From Tetmemena sp. SeJ-2015 (lineage: Eukaryota; Ciliophora; Spirotrichea; Sporadotrichida; Oxytrichidae), in contig JAJKFJ010021321.1 of the NCBI GenBank assembly GCA_027382625.1, forward strand, positions 31,275 through 95,274: a stretch of 64,000 nt of DNA. Reading direction: 5' to 3'. The notes beneath the pieces were generated by a model that was not told where the DNA came from, did no database searches, and was given only the letters and a program-made list of their open reading frames with translations. A program made the translations under genes and the position numbers. Positions 43,981 through 55,582 of the stretch are shown here, piece by piece; the first letter of the stretch is position 1, and the number at the start of each line of letters is the position of its first letter.

Positions 43981-45690
43981 AAATTAATTAGGTTTTAAAT
44001 TAGCTTTAAAGTCCATATTTCATTAATTTGAATATAATTATATTTTAAGGCCTAATTTATTCTACTATAAACCAAAATTGAATACATTAGTTTGATTAAA
44101 TCAAAATTGATTTCTGCTATTTCAAAATACTCAAAGGAAATTTAATTTTGAAACTTTTAATATTAATAGAATAAATAACTATTTGGGAATAAATAAACTT
44201 AAGAAACAGCCATTTAAAGTCCTGCAAACTCTTGCTCTCCTTACTATTCATTAATTAAGCTGCAAGGGTGTAAGTAAGTAAAGTAAAGTAAAATTTGAGG
44301 AATGTAAATAATAATTAATTTCAAATCTCAGCACTTATTCAGTACTAGATAAGAAACCGTACTATTATCCTATGTAAAGCTGCAAGGGTGAATAATTGTA
44401 CTTGGTAAAGCATTCAGAAAATCATCATCGCATGCTAGACTTGAAATATAATTAAAAGTGAGAAGTGAGTGCACACCCCCACTTTTTATTATTCGAATAA
44501 ATTCCTTATACTTGTCAAAATATATCCGCAAAATTACGAAATTTGCTTATAAAATTTCCTGAGAGCGTAAATTTATGACTTTAAATTGTAAAGAATACCC
44601 TTTAAATTAACTCAGATAACATTTTTTACTAAATCATATCTCTTTTTCATAGTAAAGTTAATTTAAGCATTATTTTAAAACCCCTTCAGTTTTATAAACA
44701 CAAATCCGTTTCTACACAAATGAACTTATTTCATTCTTGAATTTTATTAAATTGGAGAACCTGAAAATTAAATTAAAAGCTCAGATAATTTTATCAACTA
44801 TACTTAGAATAATCTTTTTAAGTCACATAAATGAAACTTAATTATTATCCAAAGAAAAAAGTAATTATAGCTTTGCCATTTATATTAAATTCAATAAAGA
44901 ATTTAATATAAACGTAATTCAAACCCAGAATCATAAAATTAAGTAAAATTATGTTTTGAGGCCAATTTTCTCTGATTAAGGTTAAAAATTAAATTAAAGT
45001 GGAAAATTTTTTCGGCAATTTTCGTGTAATTAAATTTTAAAGAGTTATAAAAATTTTTTACAAGCATCATATCTAACAGGCGAGAGGTGCAGAGAAGAAG
45101 ATTAAAGAAGAAACTCTTAATAAATTTAGATAGGCTATCGAAAAATCTGTTGATAATCAGAAGTGACTCTTTCAATTGTCACGGACTTGTAGCTCCCTAT
45201 TTATAATTTAAACCAACCCCTAGATTAATTAAAATTTCTACTATAAAAATTAGCAAAATATATTATACCCAACTTATTCTTATTATCATATTTTAGTGTT
45301 ATAATATGCAGGGAAAACAAAATTTCAGAAGGGTGACTCAAAGATTTATGATTCAATTATTAGAATCTTAAAAATGCAGAGTTGCACTATGTTGTAAAAG
45401 TAATATTCTATAACTTTAGAATTTCAATTCCAATTAAGTTAATATTTATGCTTGACATTTAAGTGATAAATTGTATGGAATTTTAAAGATTTTAAATATA
45501 AATATTTCCTTTTATTTAATTTTAAATAAGTAAAGTACTCTCCTCTTCTCTTTCATGATGCTCGTTCGTTCTCTCATGCTAGGATAATTGTAATTTAATG
45601 CAAAAATAATTTAATTGTCTCCAGTGGTAGTTATAAAAAAGGTACTTAATGAATCAAACCTGCGGAGTAGCTGTCTCTATATCCGATCCC
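43981..45690. other. AT-rich interval with short repeated motif
   Basis: No supported gene. GCTGCAAGGGTG occurs near 44261 and 44381, each followed by T/A-rich sequence, suggesting a short direct duplication. Confidence 0.5.
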
Positions 45691-45692
45691 AA

Positions 45693-46175
45693 TCAATATG
45701 TGGCCTTAAAGTTGCTAATTGCTTAACACAGAGTCATTTATATAAGAATTAAAATGTTATATAGTTCATCTAGAGCTGAGACGAATTTGCTTGTATTTTC
45801 AAAACTGAGTAGCGGGATAAGTATCAATTTCTTACTCCCAGTCTCTGTTCTTCCATATTTCAAACTTTCTAAATCCATCTCTCTGATAGTAACAGACTGC
45901 CTTAGTCTTTCTATAAATGCGCTGAAGATCTTGGTGTTGTATCTGTTCTTTAAATACAGAATTTTAGAAGTATTAAGCTAATTGTCATCCTCCATGTTTT
46001 CTGCAGATGTTAAATTCATCTGCATCTCAAATTCCTTTGCAAAGATGAAATTTTTAAACTGGTCTATCATTTTATCTAAGGCCTGAGTTAACAGAGTTGA
46101 GTCTATTCTTGATTCCAAGTCAATTATCTATCTATTAATTTGAATAAGTTAGTTATTCTTTGCCACTTGCAGAAA
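45693..46175 (-). CDS. Unrecognised helical protein segment (open copy)
   Basis: An open minus-strand frame to TGA 45693-45695: IDLESRIDSTLLTQALDKMI, FKNFIFAKEFEMQMNLTSA, IFSAFIERLRQSVTIREMD, KKLILIPLLSFENTSKFVS. Helical and charged; no start in view. Two disrupted copies lie near 34.7-35.2 and 43.1-43.4 kb, each beside an A2M copy, so it duplicated together with A2M. Confidence 0.5.
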
Positions 46176-46577
46176 TATCTAAGAGTTCTATTCAGAATTC
46201 ATTTTAAATTAGAGTTATATAATATTTTAAAATTGCGGACTTTTAAACCTTCTTTATTATCCGAATCTTAGAAAATATTAAATACTACCTGACTCCTTTT
46301 CTAATAAATTATTTAACACTTAGTTGATTGATTATTAAGATGGTCTTAGTTGATAAAATCAGATGAGAACAGTTAGTGATAATCGTACTGGCTTAAATTT
46401 GCCTTTAGTAATAGATATATCCATTATATAAAGAGATGCATTGCGAAAGAGTGTGAGAGGATCTTAATTAATATCTAAGAAGAGATTATTATAATTAAAC
46501 TTCCAGAATCATCATTAAAATACGAAATCTAATTTATTTTTAAAGATAATTAATGCTGATACGTAAAAACCTTAGTT

Positions 46578-46760
46578 ATGCTTGGCGACTCTTTGACACT
46601 CAAGATTTTTTTTTATCTTTGCCTGCTTAGTTTAATGCTAAGTGTGGCGGAGGCTCAAGGCTTCAAACATCTTCATAACGATCTCAAAATATTCCAATTC
46701 GTTTTTGTAGCTTTAAAATATTGCCAGATGATAGACCTCGTTATATTGGAACCATTAGGA
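46578..46760 (+). CDS. A2M signal-peptide segment, copy C
   Basis: ATG 46578 reads MLGDSLTLKIFFYLCLLSL, a textbook signal peptide ending SVAEAQG. It matches 35545-35660 at the start of the main A2M gene but is better preserved. At about 46770 the sequence switches directly into an inverted A2M middle part, so the intervening MG-domain region is deleted. Confidence 0.6.
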
Positions 46761-46769
46761 CTAATTTAG

Positions 46770-47862
46770 GTACAATCAAGAATATGAGTCCATCCTTATT
46801 TCCATCTTAATAATAACTATAACCTATCAATAACTAATTTAATCAGAAGCCTTGAAATGGCATTCATAGAGAGATGATTCAAATGGCTAGAGAGCAAAAT
46901 CGAGGACAGTTTTTTGTTGTTGATTTGCCAACCTGGTCTAACACTAACTTCACATCTAGATTTATGTTTGGTTGTTTTGCAAATATAAGGGAATGTAAAG
47001 GCTGTCATCAGATATCACATTCTTGTGGAGCTCAAATTATGTTGTGAAGAGTTTCTTAGCTTAGATTGCGAGTTGCTTAAAGCCATAATATTATTATTAT
47101 TATTATGTAAACTTATCTAAAGAGACTATTAATATAATGATCCGATTTTGAGAAAGCTACGACTGTAACTTAAATTATATTGTAAGGAAATTTAATTTCA
47201 AATCATTCTAATCGACTAATTAATCTTTAAAATTTAAACTCTGATAGAAGATATCTAGTCATTGAGATGGAAAGATTCGCAATTTGTGGCATTAACCTAG
47301 TAAGGCTTTGCTGACACGAATTTAAGAATCTGTCTGAAGTCGATCCTTGAATTCGCATCCCATCCCTTTCTTCTCTTGTGAGTGTAGTGTATTGTATTTG
47401 CCTTAATTTCAGTCAAGAAGTCAGTTTGAATATCGTCAATGTCATCCTCTGAACTAGCAGAGCCTGTTGAAGGTCCCTCGATATCTGTAGTATCATCATC
47501 CATAGAACAAATTAAAATAGAAGAACTTTAAGTGTTGTTTGATATCGCCCCTCCAACTGCAGCAGCCATTGGCATAAAGTCTGCGGCTTCCATGTTATCA
47601 AAGACCACCATCTCGTTTTCATTCATGGCATTCTTGAACTTGGGTCCCATGCCTCCTCTTGCGAAGGCGTACATTAAATATAAGTTCATGATTTGCTGCT
47701 TCTCCGCAAAGAGTCGCTGTAGTCTAAGTTTTTCAGGGTCTTTGTCATCCATGCTGTATAGTCTACCCTTAACTTTATCATAGTCCTCTCCCACGAAGAT
47801 GTATCTTCTCCATCCCTGTACTCCAAGTTGGAGTTTTAAGTCGCTCTAATCGAAGAAAGCAA
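46770..47862 (-). pseudogene. A2M-like fragment, copy C
   Basis: Minus-strand FDQSDLKLQLGVQGWRRYIF, GEDYDKVKGRLYSMDDKDPE, LRLQRLFAEKQQIMN, LMYAFARGGMGPKFKNAMN, then TDFLTEIKANTIHYTHKRRK and GWDANSRIDFRQILKF: an open frame of about 220 codons to TGA 47198-47200. Downstream, 46770-47180 matches 40980-41510 with breaks. The thioester and C-terminal blocks are absent. The copy is cleaner in this section than the main gene and is possibly an alternative MDS set. Confidence 0.7.
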
Positions 47863-50445
47863 TCTAAAAAAAATATTTATAACAAATATTTTATATAATC
47901 TTATTTTAAGCATATTGATTTTAGTATTTCATATTATTTTTCAATTTTCCGATGCTTGATATCGCTAATTTTGTTTTTTAAAAAAATATTATCTTTGTTA
48001 ATTAAATTGTATTATACAAAAACTCTTATTGCTTAGACTTTAAAGGCCTTGAAGGCTTAAAATAAAATTAAAAGAACCTTTTTTCTTAATAATTTCTTTA
48101 AATCTATTTTATTCAATATTTCTATAGAAAATTTTAAAAATTAATTGAAATGCCTAAATTCGATAAAACTATTATAGTAAATATTTGAATAAATAAGCGC
48201 CCTTAAGTATTCTTAGTAAAGATTTGATTATAAATCTTTTTTATTTACAAGAGTGATTATGACAACTATCTTTAACTAATCTTACACATAATATATGTGT
48301 GAAGACAATTTGAGAAAAAAACAAGTATGGAGATTTGTTCTAGCTGAAGTGATTTACAAGCATATGATAATAAGGAATAAAGAAATAAAGTGTGGTAAGT
48401 CTTTATCAGTTATTTGTATACGAGATTTCAATATAATTACAATATATCTTTCTAGGATTTTAAAATATACACAAGTTTTGAATTTTAGTCAGTTTAAATC
48501 ATTCTGCGAAGAAAATAATAGAAAAAGATTTGTAAATTGTTTTAAAAACTCATCTTATTTCAGTATGCCTTTAAAATAAAAGATACAAATTAATTGCTTA
48601 CAAATTTCTTATTCAGAATTGTTTTTTAATTATAAATTTGAATTTTTTTGAGATTAATAAATATGGCCTTAAAAAATAACTTTCGAAAATTTATAGGCCT
48701 ATTTAAATTTTTAATACCTTACGATATTTTTAAAATAGCCATATTATAATCAATTTAATCTTATTAAAAAGAATTACTCTATTCAAGAAATTATAATTTT
48801 ATCAATAAATATGAAACTTGATTTATTAAAATAGTTTTATCATCACCATTTTTACCTCACTGGACAAATTCAGCTTTTACTATTACGTAGTTTAGTTCAA
48901 GCACAATTTTGAGGGATGGACTTGATTTTAAGATTTGATAAAGCTGATGGCGGAGGAAGACTCCCTCAATTTGCTGAAATAGTGTTTTAAACACTAATTT
49001 GGCATATAATATGTGCTTATATTACCAGATTGAGGATGAAAAATTAGGAATTAGCTTCCCTCCGGAAACTTTTCTTCATTTTACAAAATCTGAACTGAAC
49101 ACATTATAAATCTTTACTTTTTATTTTGTTTAAACTTGTCTAAATTATTTTTAATTAGAAATGGCTTTTAAAATAAAGACATAAATCCACTCTTAGCATA
49201 TTTTTTCCTTTAAAAGTGAATGAAAGATTCAATGTGAGCCTTTACTAGGCTCTTCATGAGTTAATGGTTCGAGAATTTTAACCTATCCCTCAAATCTCCA
49301 CTACCGAAAAAGTGGAAATTTGGTATTTGAATTCTAAGGTCACTGTATTTCATTGAAAGATTATGATAAAAATTTTATGAAGCTCTTTTGTGAAAGGAAC
49401 TAAATTAAGATTTAAAGCCATTTTTCCATCATTAATAAAATAATAACCTGCTCCTGTTTCATTAATTTTAAATTCCATAAGTAAATATTTTTTTATCAAA
49501 AGTAGTACAAATTTAAGGATAAAATATACTAATGTTGCCTATATTCAAAGCTATGTTTTTCTTCTTAAAAGTAGTTATATATAATTCCCAAAAATATAAA
49601 AATATTGGTCTATAATAATTTAAAAATGGAATGCAACAAGCTGTGCCCAAAAGCCCAGCTTGAGTAGAAATACTCAAAATAGTCTACTTATATAAATTAA
49701 TTTATACATAGTATCTATATAACAATGATAAATTATCAAGGTCGTTTATAGAGCCTAATAAATAATGTGTAAGACTCCTCCAGAATAATTGCAATGATTT
49801 AAATATTTTACTTACCCTTTTATTAGCTTTAAGCATGTCTTCTCAAAATTCAGCTCGTCAGACAAAAAACAAAAATGTTCATAAAAGCCTGACTAAATGG
49901 AGCTTAAAATTATATTATATTTTGAATCCATAAAATAATTTAAAAAACTTTTTATCTCCTCCCCTCTATTGAATAAACAAATAATCTTTTGCATAGCTTG
50001 CGAGATAGGCTATAATTAAAAGTAATAAGGCCATAATTATTCACCAAGAAACTTATAAGAGATATCAAAATTCTGCGTTAACTTGTACTACTAAGAGGTT
50101 ATAATTATGCTACACAGCCATCGAAAAATGAGATAAAGGTATTTTTTAATTAGATCAAAGTTGAGAGAGATGGATCAAGTGATATCTCAACTCATTACCA
50201 TTTATTTTTATAGTAGTTATCGTTCTTCATCATGTGAAGAAAAAACTCATTCTTCTTATAAAATATACATGATTTGCTTATTCTTTTATTAAGTCCGCTC
50301 ATATAATCATTTAATTTTCAACTATAAATCAAATTTATAATGAATATAAATTAATGTATTTTTAAAATGAATAAATTTTAGTCAATTCCTAATAAAATCT
50401 AGCTTATATAGCCGTTAAGGATTCAGAAACTTCTTTTTTCCATAT
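47863..50445. other. AT-rich intergenic or IES-like DNA
   Basis: About 2.6 kb with no supported gene. An open frame at 48295-48579 is of AT-rich random composition and was not accepted. Confidence 0.6.
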
Positions 50446-50559
50446 CTAATTATTATAGGATGAATACGATTACTTTATCGTGAATTGTTTTTTCTTTTAA
50501 ATAACTGGCAATTATTACTGGGGGGGGGTTTGATAGCTTAATTTGCGATTTTAGTAATA

Positions 50560-50860
50560 TAGGCCAGAGTATGTATTTGTTGTTGAGTAGTTTAGCTCTT
50601 GAATCTGTAGTCCCAGGATTGTCTAAAACTCGAGTGAGAATTCTTGCTGCCAGTCGTTCAACTATTTTAGCTCTCTATTAATGACTCCACTCACTGTGCT
50701 TCTGATTTCTAACTTAATCTGGACTTTATGTCTCATTTCCCTTAACAAAGAATTCTCAGGGCAAGGTTTCGCTTGAGTCTTAGTGCTTTCTGCTTCCCAT
50801 TTTGACTCTGCGCTGCAATTTGAGCTATAAGGTAAGTTAATTATCCTAAAGATAGAAGAA
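50560..50860 (-). CDS. Orphan coding segment
   Basis: Minus-strand frame with good protein character: SAESKWEAESTKTQAKPC, LREMRHKVQIKLEIRSTVSG, ELKQLNDWQQEFSLEFQTIL. No start or clear stop. It may belong with the 51.7-52.2 kb segment in one interrupted gene. No family recognised. Confidence 0.4.
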
Positions 50861-50923
50861 TGGAACAAAATGGAGTTCTGGGCTAAAAATAATAGATGTA
50901 AATCAAAAGTACGCTTTTACTTA

Positions 50924-50989
50924 CCCCGCCAATTCGCATCATTGACCCCGCCAATTCGCACCATCGACCCCGCCTATTCGCACCATCAT
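50924..50989. repeat. 22 bp tandem repeat, three units
   Basis: Three head-to-tail units at 50924-50945, 50946-50967 and 50968-50989, each beginning CCCCGCC(A/T)ATTCGCA. GC-rich in AT-rich surroundings. Confidence 0.92.
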
Positions 50990-51008
50990 TTAGTAAATTA
51001 GCTCACTA

Positions 51009-51586
51009 TTAATTATGTCTTGCAGAAGACGATGAGGAAGACGAAAAAGATGGAGTTTGGAAAAAGTGGGAATAATAATAATAATAAAATAACAATAATA
51101 ACAGCAACATCAATAACAGCAACAGCAATAGCAGCAGACTATAAGCTTAGAGTCCAGACACCATATGACTACCGACTATGAGGCTACCCCGAGATCTTGC
51201 ATTGGAGGCAGAGTGCGCGCTCTCTTTGACCAGTCCACTGAGCCCCCAGGCATGGCGCCCGAGGCCCCCGAGTGACCGGCAGCTCACGCCCTCAGTCAGG
51301 GAGGGTTTGAACGGCAGGGATTCCTGGCCATTGCCCTGTGCAGTGAGTGGCAACGCTCGCGTCCTCTTGTGGCGATCGGTAGTGACCCCCCTGGTCAGTA
51401 ATGCCTACGGCTAGAGAGTACCAGTGAAGCTTTGGAGGGAGAGCGGCTCCTTGATGGACTTGAGTGCCCATATTTAAGAGGGGGGCCGGTAGAGGTATAG
51501 ATTAGTACTAGATAAGCAAATCAAATATATATTAAATATCTCGCTAATTCACTCTAACTTAATCGTCTTCTGCAAGACATAATTAA
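51009..51586. mobile_element. Small inverted-repeat element with GC-rich core
   Basis: A perfect 25 bp inverted repeat: 51009-51033 (TTAATTATGTCTTGCAGAAG...) and 51562-51586. The core contains a trinucleotide microsatellite and a GC-rich island with no supported gene. The element is in turn bracketed by the direct repeat TTAGTAAATTAGCTCA near 50990-51005 and 51705-51720, as expected of an IES with pointers or a target-site duplication. Confidence 0.8.
51073..51142. repeat. AAT/AAC/CAG trinucleotide microsatellite
   Basis: Imperfect run of AAT, AAC, ACA and CAG triplets. Could encode Asn/Gln repeats if translated, but no gene frame contains it. Confidence 0.85.
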
Positions 51587-51718
51587 AAGTGATTATGAAC
51601 TGTATAATCTTGCCTGATCTCTATTGTTTGAGATTGGAATCTGATTATTCTTTTTTATGCTCAAAAGTTCTTATTCTTATTCTTTTATTCTTATTTTTAT
51701 TCTTATTAGTAAATTAGC

Positions 51719-52170
51719 TCAAGTAGGATACAAGGTGAATTCATAGCTGTGCGCAATGAGTAACGTATTTAGATAACCGCTCTTAGTTTCCATTCGGATC
51801 TCCATTTGTAGGGAGAACTGCTGAGTTGAGGTAACACCAGGATCATAGACATATGAAGGAGCTGGAAAAGGTAGATCATTTTATCCTAGCGCGAGAAGTG
51901 ATTAGTACAAGGTATAAGAAGACATCTGTTGAGCCCTTCAAGAAGCATTTTCTGGAATTCTCCTCCCTCTCCAGAGAGATCAAGAATAATAGAGGTTGGC
52001 TTCCCGAACATTCTATAAATGAAGTAATATGACTCCTCCTGCAAGAAAAGCAGTGCTTAAGCATGTGATAGAATCAAGGACTTGAAGTTGTAGCCGTAAA
52101 GGGTATCGTGGCCTGCTTCTTCGATGAAATATCAAGGCTCCATTTTAAATCTATAAGCTGAAACCCCAAT
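51719..52170 (-). CDS. Unrecognised gene, 3' segment
   Basis: Open minus-strand frame: EEAGHDTLYGYNFKSLILS, LQEESYYFIYRMFGKPTS, ILDLSGEGGEFQKMLLEGLN, then after a one-base slip near 51880 DLPFPAPSYVYDPGVTSTQ, FSLQMEIRMETKSGYLNTLL and EFTLYPT, TGA 51719-51721. A genuine folded protein by composition, but not recognised. It lies inside the 1.8 kb inverted-repeat element; the start may be elsewhere. Confidence 0.5.
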
Positions 52171-52277
52171 TATTATGTAAGAGTCTTAATTAATCAGACG
52201 TTATTTTAGAGAAAAAAAAACAATTCACGATAAAGTAATCGTATTCATCCTATAATAAATTTTAAAAGCTACTAATC

Positions 52278-52990
52278 ATGATTACCATCGACACAGAGGA
52301 CATGGAGTTCTTGAATTCTCCAAGTAACAATAGAAGGTATTCTTTATTAATATTATTTTTGTTCTATCAATCATGTATTTAATAAAGGTTGACTCAGGAC
52401 TCGGATGGCCAAAATAGAGAATTCAGGTAACCAAGGATTCAAGTATAATTGCGACCTACTCTAACTTAGAATTCTCAAATATAAATTCGATTTTCAGCTA
52501 GAAATGGTACTGAAGATTCTTCTCATTAAAGGAAAAAGAGAAATGATCATTCATGGCCAAGGAATTATTTTTAAAGTTAATTAATAAAATCTAATTTGCA
52601 TTATAAATAATTCACTATCCACCACCTATACCTTCATCGTAGAAAAAAGTAGATTTTATTATTTAAATATTAATTTAATCATTATATTGCTAAAAAAGTG
52701 GATGTGGCATAGAAGGACGGGCAGAATCTGAATACGCCCTTAACTACAGACTATATTTATTTTAAAGATTTAATTATTAAATCTAAAGAGAAAGAGATAA
52801 ATGAAATAAAAGCGATAATCAATTATAATGAAGAAGTGCAGATTCTTTTATTATAAAATTAAGTCCTAAAATTATGAGAATTTAATTCTCTTTTAGCTTT
52901 ATTTTTAAAAACTTAAAGATTACAGAAGATAAAGTCAAACTAGCAAAAGTGACCCACTCACGAGAGCATAAGTTTATTTTATAAAAGTGC
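52278..52990 (+). CDS. Unrecognised gene, 5' segment
   Basis: ATG 52278 (MITIDTEDMEFLNSPSNNRR) follows directly after the right inverted repeat. A GTATTC..TAAAG intron (52337-52388) joins it to LTQDSDGQNREF. The frame then stays open without TGA to about 52875, with coding-like patches DYIYFKDLIIKSKEKEINEI and, after a break, KITEDKVKLAKVTHSREHK. Function unknown; IESs probably unresolved. Confidence 0.4.
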
Positions 52991-53158
52991 TGTCTCGAGG
53001 TTAAAATATTTTTAAGAAATGTTAAAATTTGTAGCTCCTATTTAATTTTTCCAGACTGGCGATTCACAAAATATTGGCTCTGCCTTAAATTTTGGAAAAT
53101 ATAGATAAATTATAACAATCTCTAAGTAAAAAAAATACTTTTGTTGTACTGTATTAGA

Positions 53159-54000
53159 ATATAGGGGGGGGGGAAACGGAAGTGCACCTCCCCCTTTTTT
53201 ATGGTAACAAATGATCAAAATCGTCCATAGAGGGTGAAATCGGCCCAAAACGCCCCAATAAAAATTAAGAATTTTTGGCCTTTGAAATTTCCTTGAGGGC
53301 CAAATTTTATTATTTCAATTTTATGGGGAAAAAATGATGTATTTTTATTTATTTAGGCTAATTTTTAAGACTACTATAATGTTTTTTTTGTTTGATTAAT
53401 CTCTTTTTAATTACCGCGCCACATGTGCGTTCTTAAGTATTACTCTTTTTCAAATGGGATAGTCTACTATATATAGGATAAAGAGAGGGACAAGTTATGC
53501 TATTAATTTCCAAGAACTTTAATAATTTTGCTAAAATTAATCAATAAAGCATGTCATATTTTTTAAAATAGTAGAAATGACCCTTCTCTTTAAGTAAAAG
53601 CCAGAGTTTAAGATCAAGTAATGCAATAGATGAAATTATCTCGACTTTTAACTTAGCCTGCCTTATTCTTCTTAAGTCAATATATTCGAGGAAAGATTAC
53701 TTTAAATTGGAGAGGACGTCAAATAGCTGCAAGAATTATAAATATTGAAGGGCAGTTTTATATAATAGCCAAAATTTGCTCTAAATCATTTAAAAACTAT
53801 GTTTTAGATAGTAAATTTGACATGAAATGATTTTAAATTATTTTCTAAAAAAAATTGAAATCATAAAATTTGACCCTCAAGAAAATGGTCAAAATTTCTT
53901 AATTTTTTGGCATTTTGGGTCGATTTCAGACTATGTGGATGATTTTGAGCATTTTTTACCATAAATAGAGGGGAGGTGCACTTCCGTATCCCCCCAGAAT
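53159..54000. mobile_element. Foldback element with about 180 bp diverged inverted repeats
   Basis: The sequence from about 53159 (run of G, then CGGAAGTGCACCTCCCC) recurs in reverse complement from about 54000 back to 53815, ending in the same CGGAAGTGCACCTCCCC block. The arms differ by several substitutions and short indels. The centre, 53346-53814, is AT-rich without a gene. Confidence 0.8.
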
Positions 54001-54119
54001 ATATTATATTTTTTTCCTATCTAATGCTCGGACTCTTATAGATAACTTGAGGGAGCAAATTTAGAATTTATATTTAATATAAAATCGGAAATACTCATTT
54101 CTCTATCTAAAATAATATT

Positions 54120-54362
54120 ATGGCCGGAGAACAGGAGAGTAATCAAGAAGGAGACGAATAATTGTCTGAGTTTTAAAACACTGAGGAAATGAGCTTTGAT
54201 GAAGAAATCGAAACATAGAATTGCTAGGCTGCTGCATTCTAAATCCCCTAATCTGAAAATGAGAATGATGAAGGCAAAACCTCCGATAGAGAGTTATGTT
54301 CAGAGCCCAATTAAACCTCACCAATAGATCCCGACGAATGCTTAAAATTAATATCTCTAATT
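54120..54362 (+). CDS. Acidic gene start (MAGEQESNQEGDEQLSEFQ)
   Basis: ATG 54120 opens an acidic Glu/Gln/Ser-rich N-terminus of about 80 residues ending at TGA 54369-54371 or at an unseen IES. Similar acidic starts occur at 60813 and 63429 in comparable surroundings. Probably the first MDS of a gene whose rest is not visible. Confidence 0.4.
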
Positions 54363-54470
54363 TATAATTGAAAAGATTTAATAAATGAATACTTACTTTT
54401 AAAGTATTTTGCTAAGCTGGTAAAAGGAAATTATTTATAATCATCTTTTATGAAGCTCAAAATTTAATAT

Positions 54471-55090
54471 GAGGGGATCCTTTCCTTGTTATCCACCTTT
54501 TTCATGAAAAAATGAAAAATCACTCTCTAGTCTAAAATCAGCCAAAAACTAAAATTCTTTACTCAAAATTTAAATCCAAAAGGTCTAACCCTTCAGTTTA
54601 GAGATTTAGGGAGAACCCAAAAGAAAATTTATTTAAAAAAATTTAAATTGTAAACAAATTGTAATATAATTTAAGTAAATTAAATGCCTTAATAAGATTA
54701 AGATTTCTAATGTAACAATTAATTCATAGATCTGAAGGCTTATATATAAGAGATTAAGAATTCTCTTACTTTAGGGCGCACATTAAAGCCTTGTTACTTT
54801 TGACTTTGTATCTTCATTTTGTTATTATTATTTCAATAATTTTTAATTTAAACATGATAAAAAAGAAGAAATTCTATTCAGTATATCTATAAAGTAGAAA
54901 AACGACTAATTTTCCTGTAATCTTCATTCAAAAACTTTAAGATACTTCCTCTAAATAGAAGATTATGAGCAGTTTAGACCCTTTGGATTTGAATTCGGAC
55001 TAAAGAATTGTATTTTTTGGCTGATTTAGGTGAGAGAGTGATTTTCCATTTTTTCATAAAAAAAATGGATGACGAGGAAAGGCCTCCCTC
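54471..55090. mobile_element. Foldback element, about 620 bp, about 110 bp arms
   Basis: The left arm 54471-54580 and the right arm about 54985-55090 are imperfect reverse complements, sharing for example AAAATCACTCTCT and AATCAGCCAAAAA. AT-rich centre without a gene. Confidence 0.8.
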
Positions 55091-55582
55091 TTTTAATTTT
55101 TATCGCAAAATAAATTTTTATAATTATTAGTATTTTACAAATAATATTTATTTTTTCATTAGCTTTATTTTTACTACTGCTTAATTTAAAATTCATATTA
55201 GATTACCAAATATTTCTTTACACAGTGAATTATATCTATAATTCTTTAATGAGTTTTAAATAATTCTATAAAATAAAGGAAAAATAATAAATATTTAGAG
55301 TGAATTAAGTTTGTAAGCCTCCTTAAATCTAAAGATATTGAATTTTACTAACTATGTAATAAAACCTCATAATAAGATAAGAAAGTGAAAATAAGTTGTA
55401 TTTTATTAATTTCTTATTAATAGCTTATAAATCATAGGCAGAGATCGCTCTAACTGCAAGTAACTACATGACTCCATCCTATTCGTTTCATTTTGACTCT
55501 AGGTAGGGTAGTCCCTTATCAGAAGTATAGCAGTTGTTTCACATCAATGCATCGCAAAAATGTTTAGAGCGCGCGCGCACTA

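Larger units (their letters stand above)
50450..52259. mobile_element. 1.8 kb inverted-repeat element
   Basis: A block of about 43 bp at 50450-50493 (starting TTATTATAGGATGAATACGA) recurs in reverse complement at about 52216-52259, with a difference only in the length of the T run. The arms enclose two coding-like segments and a second nested inverted-repeat element. No transposase was recognised. A pointer of this length would be exceptional, so a foldback or IES-borne transposon is more likely. Confidence 0.7.

Noticed and set aside
48295..48579. Open frame of 94 codons
   Set aside because: AT-rich, no domain, no codon character, and surrounded by non-coding DNA.
51147..51414. Overlapping ORFs on both strands
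   Set aside because: Open on both strands only because the island is GC-rich and stop-poor; neither looks like a real protein.
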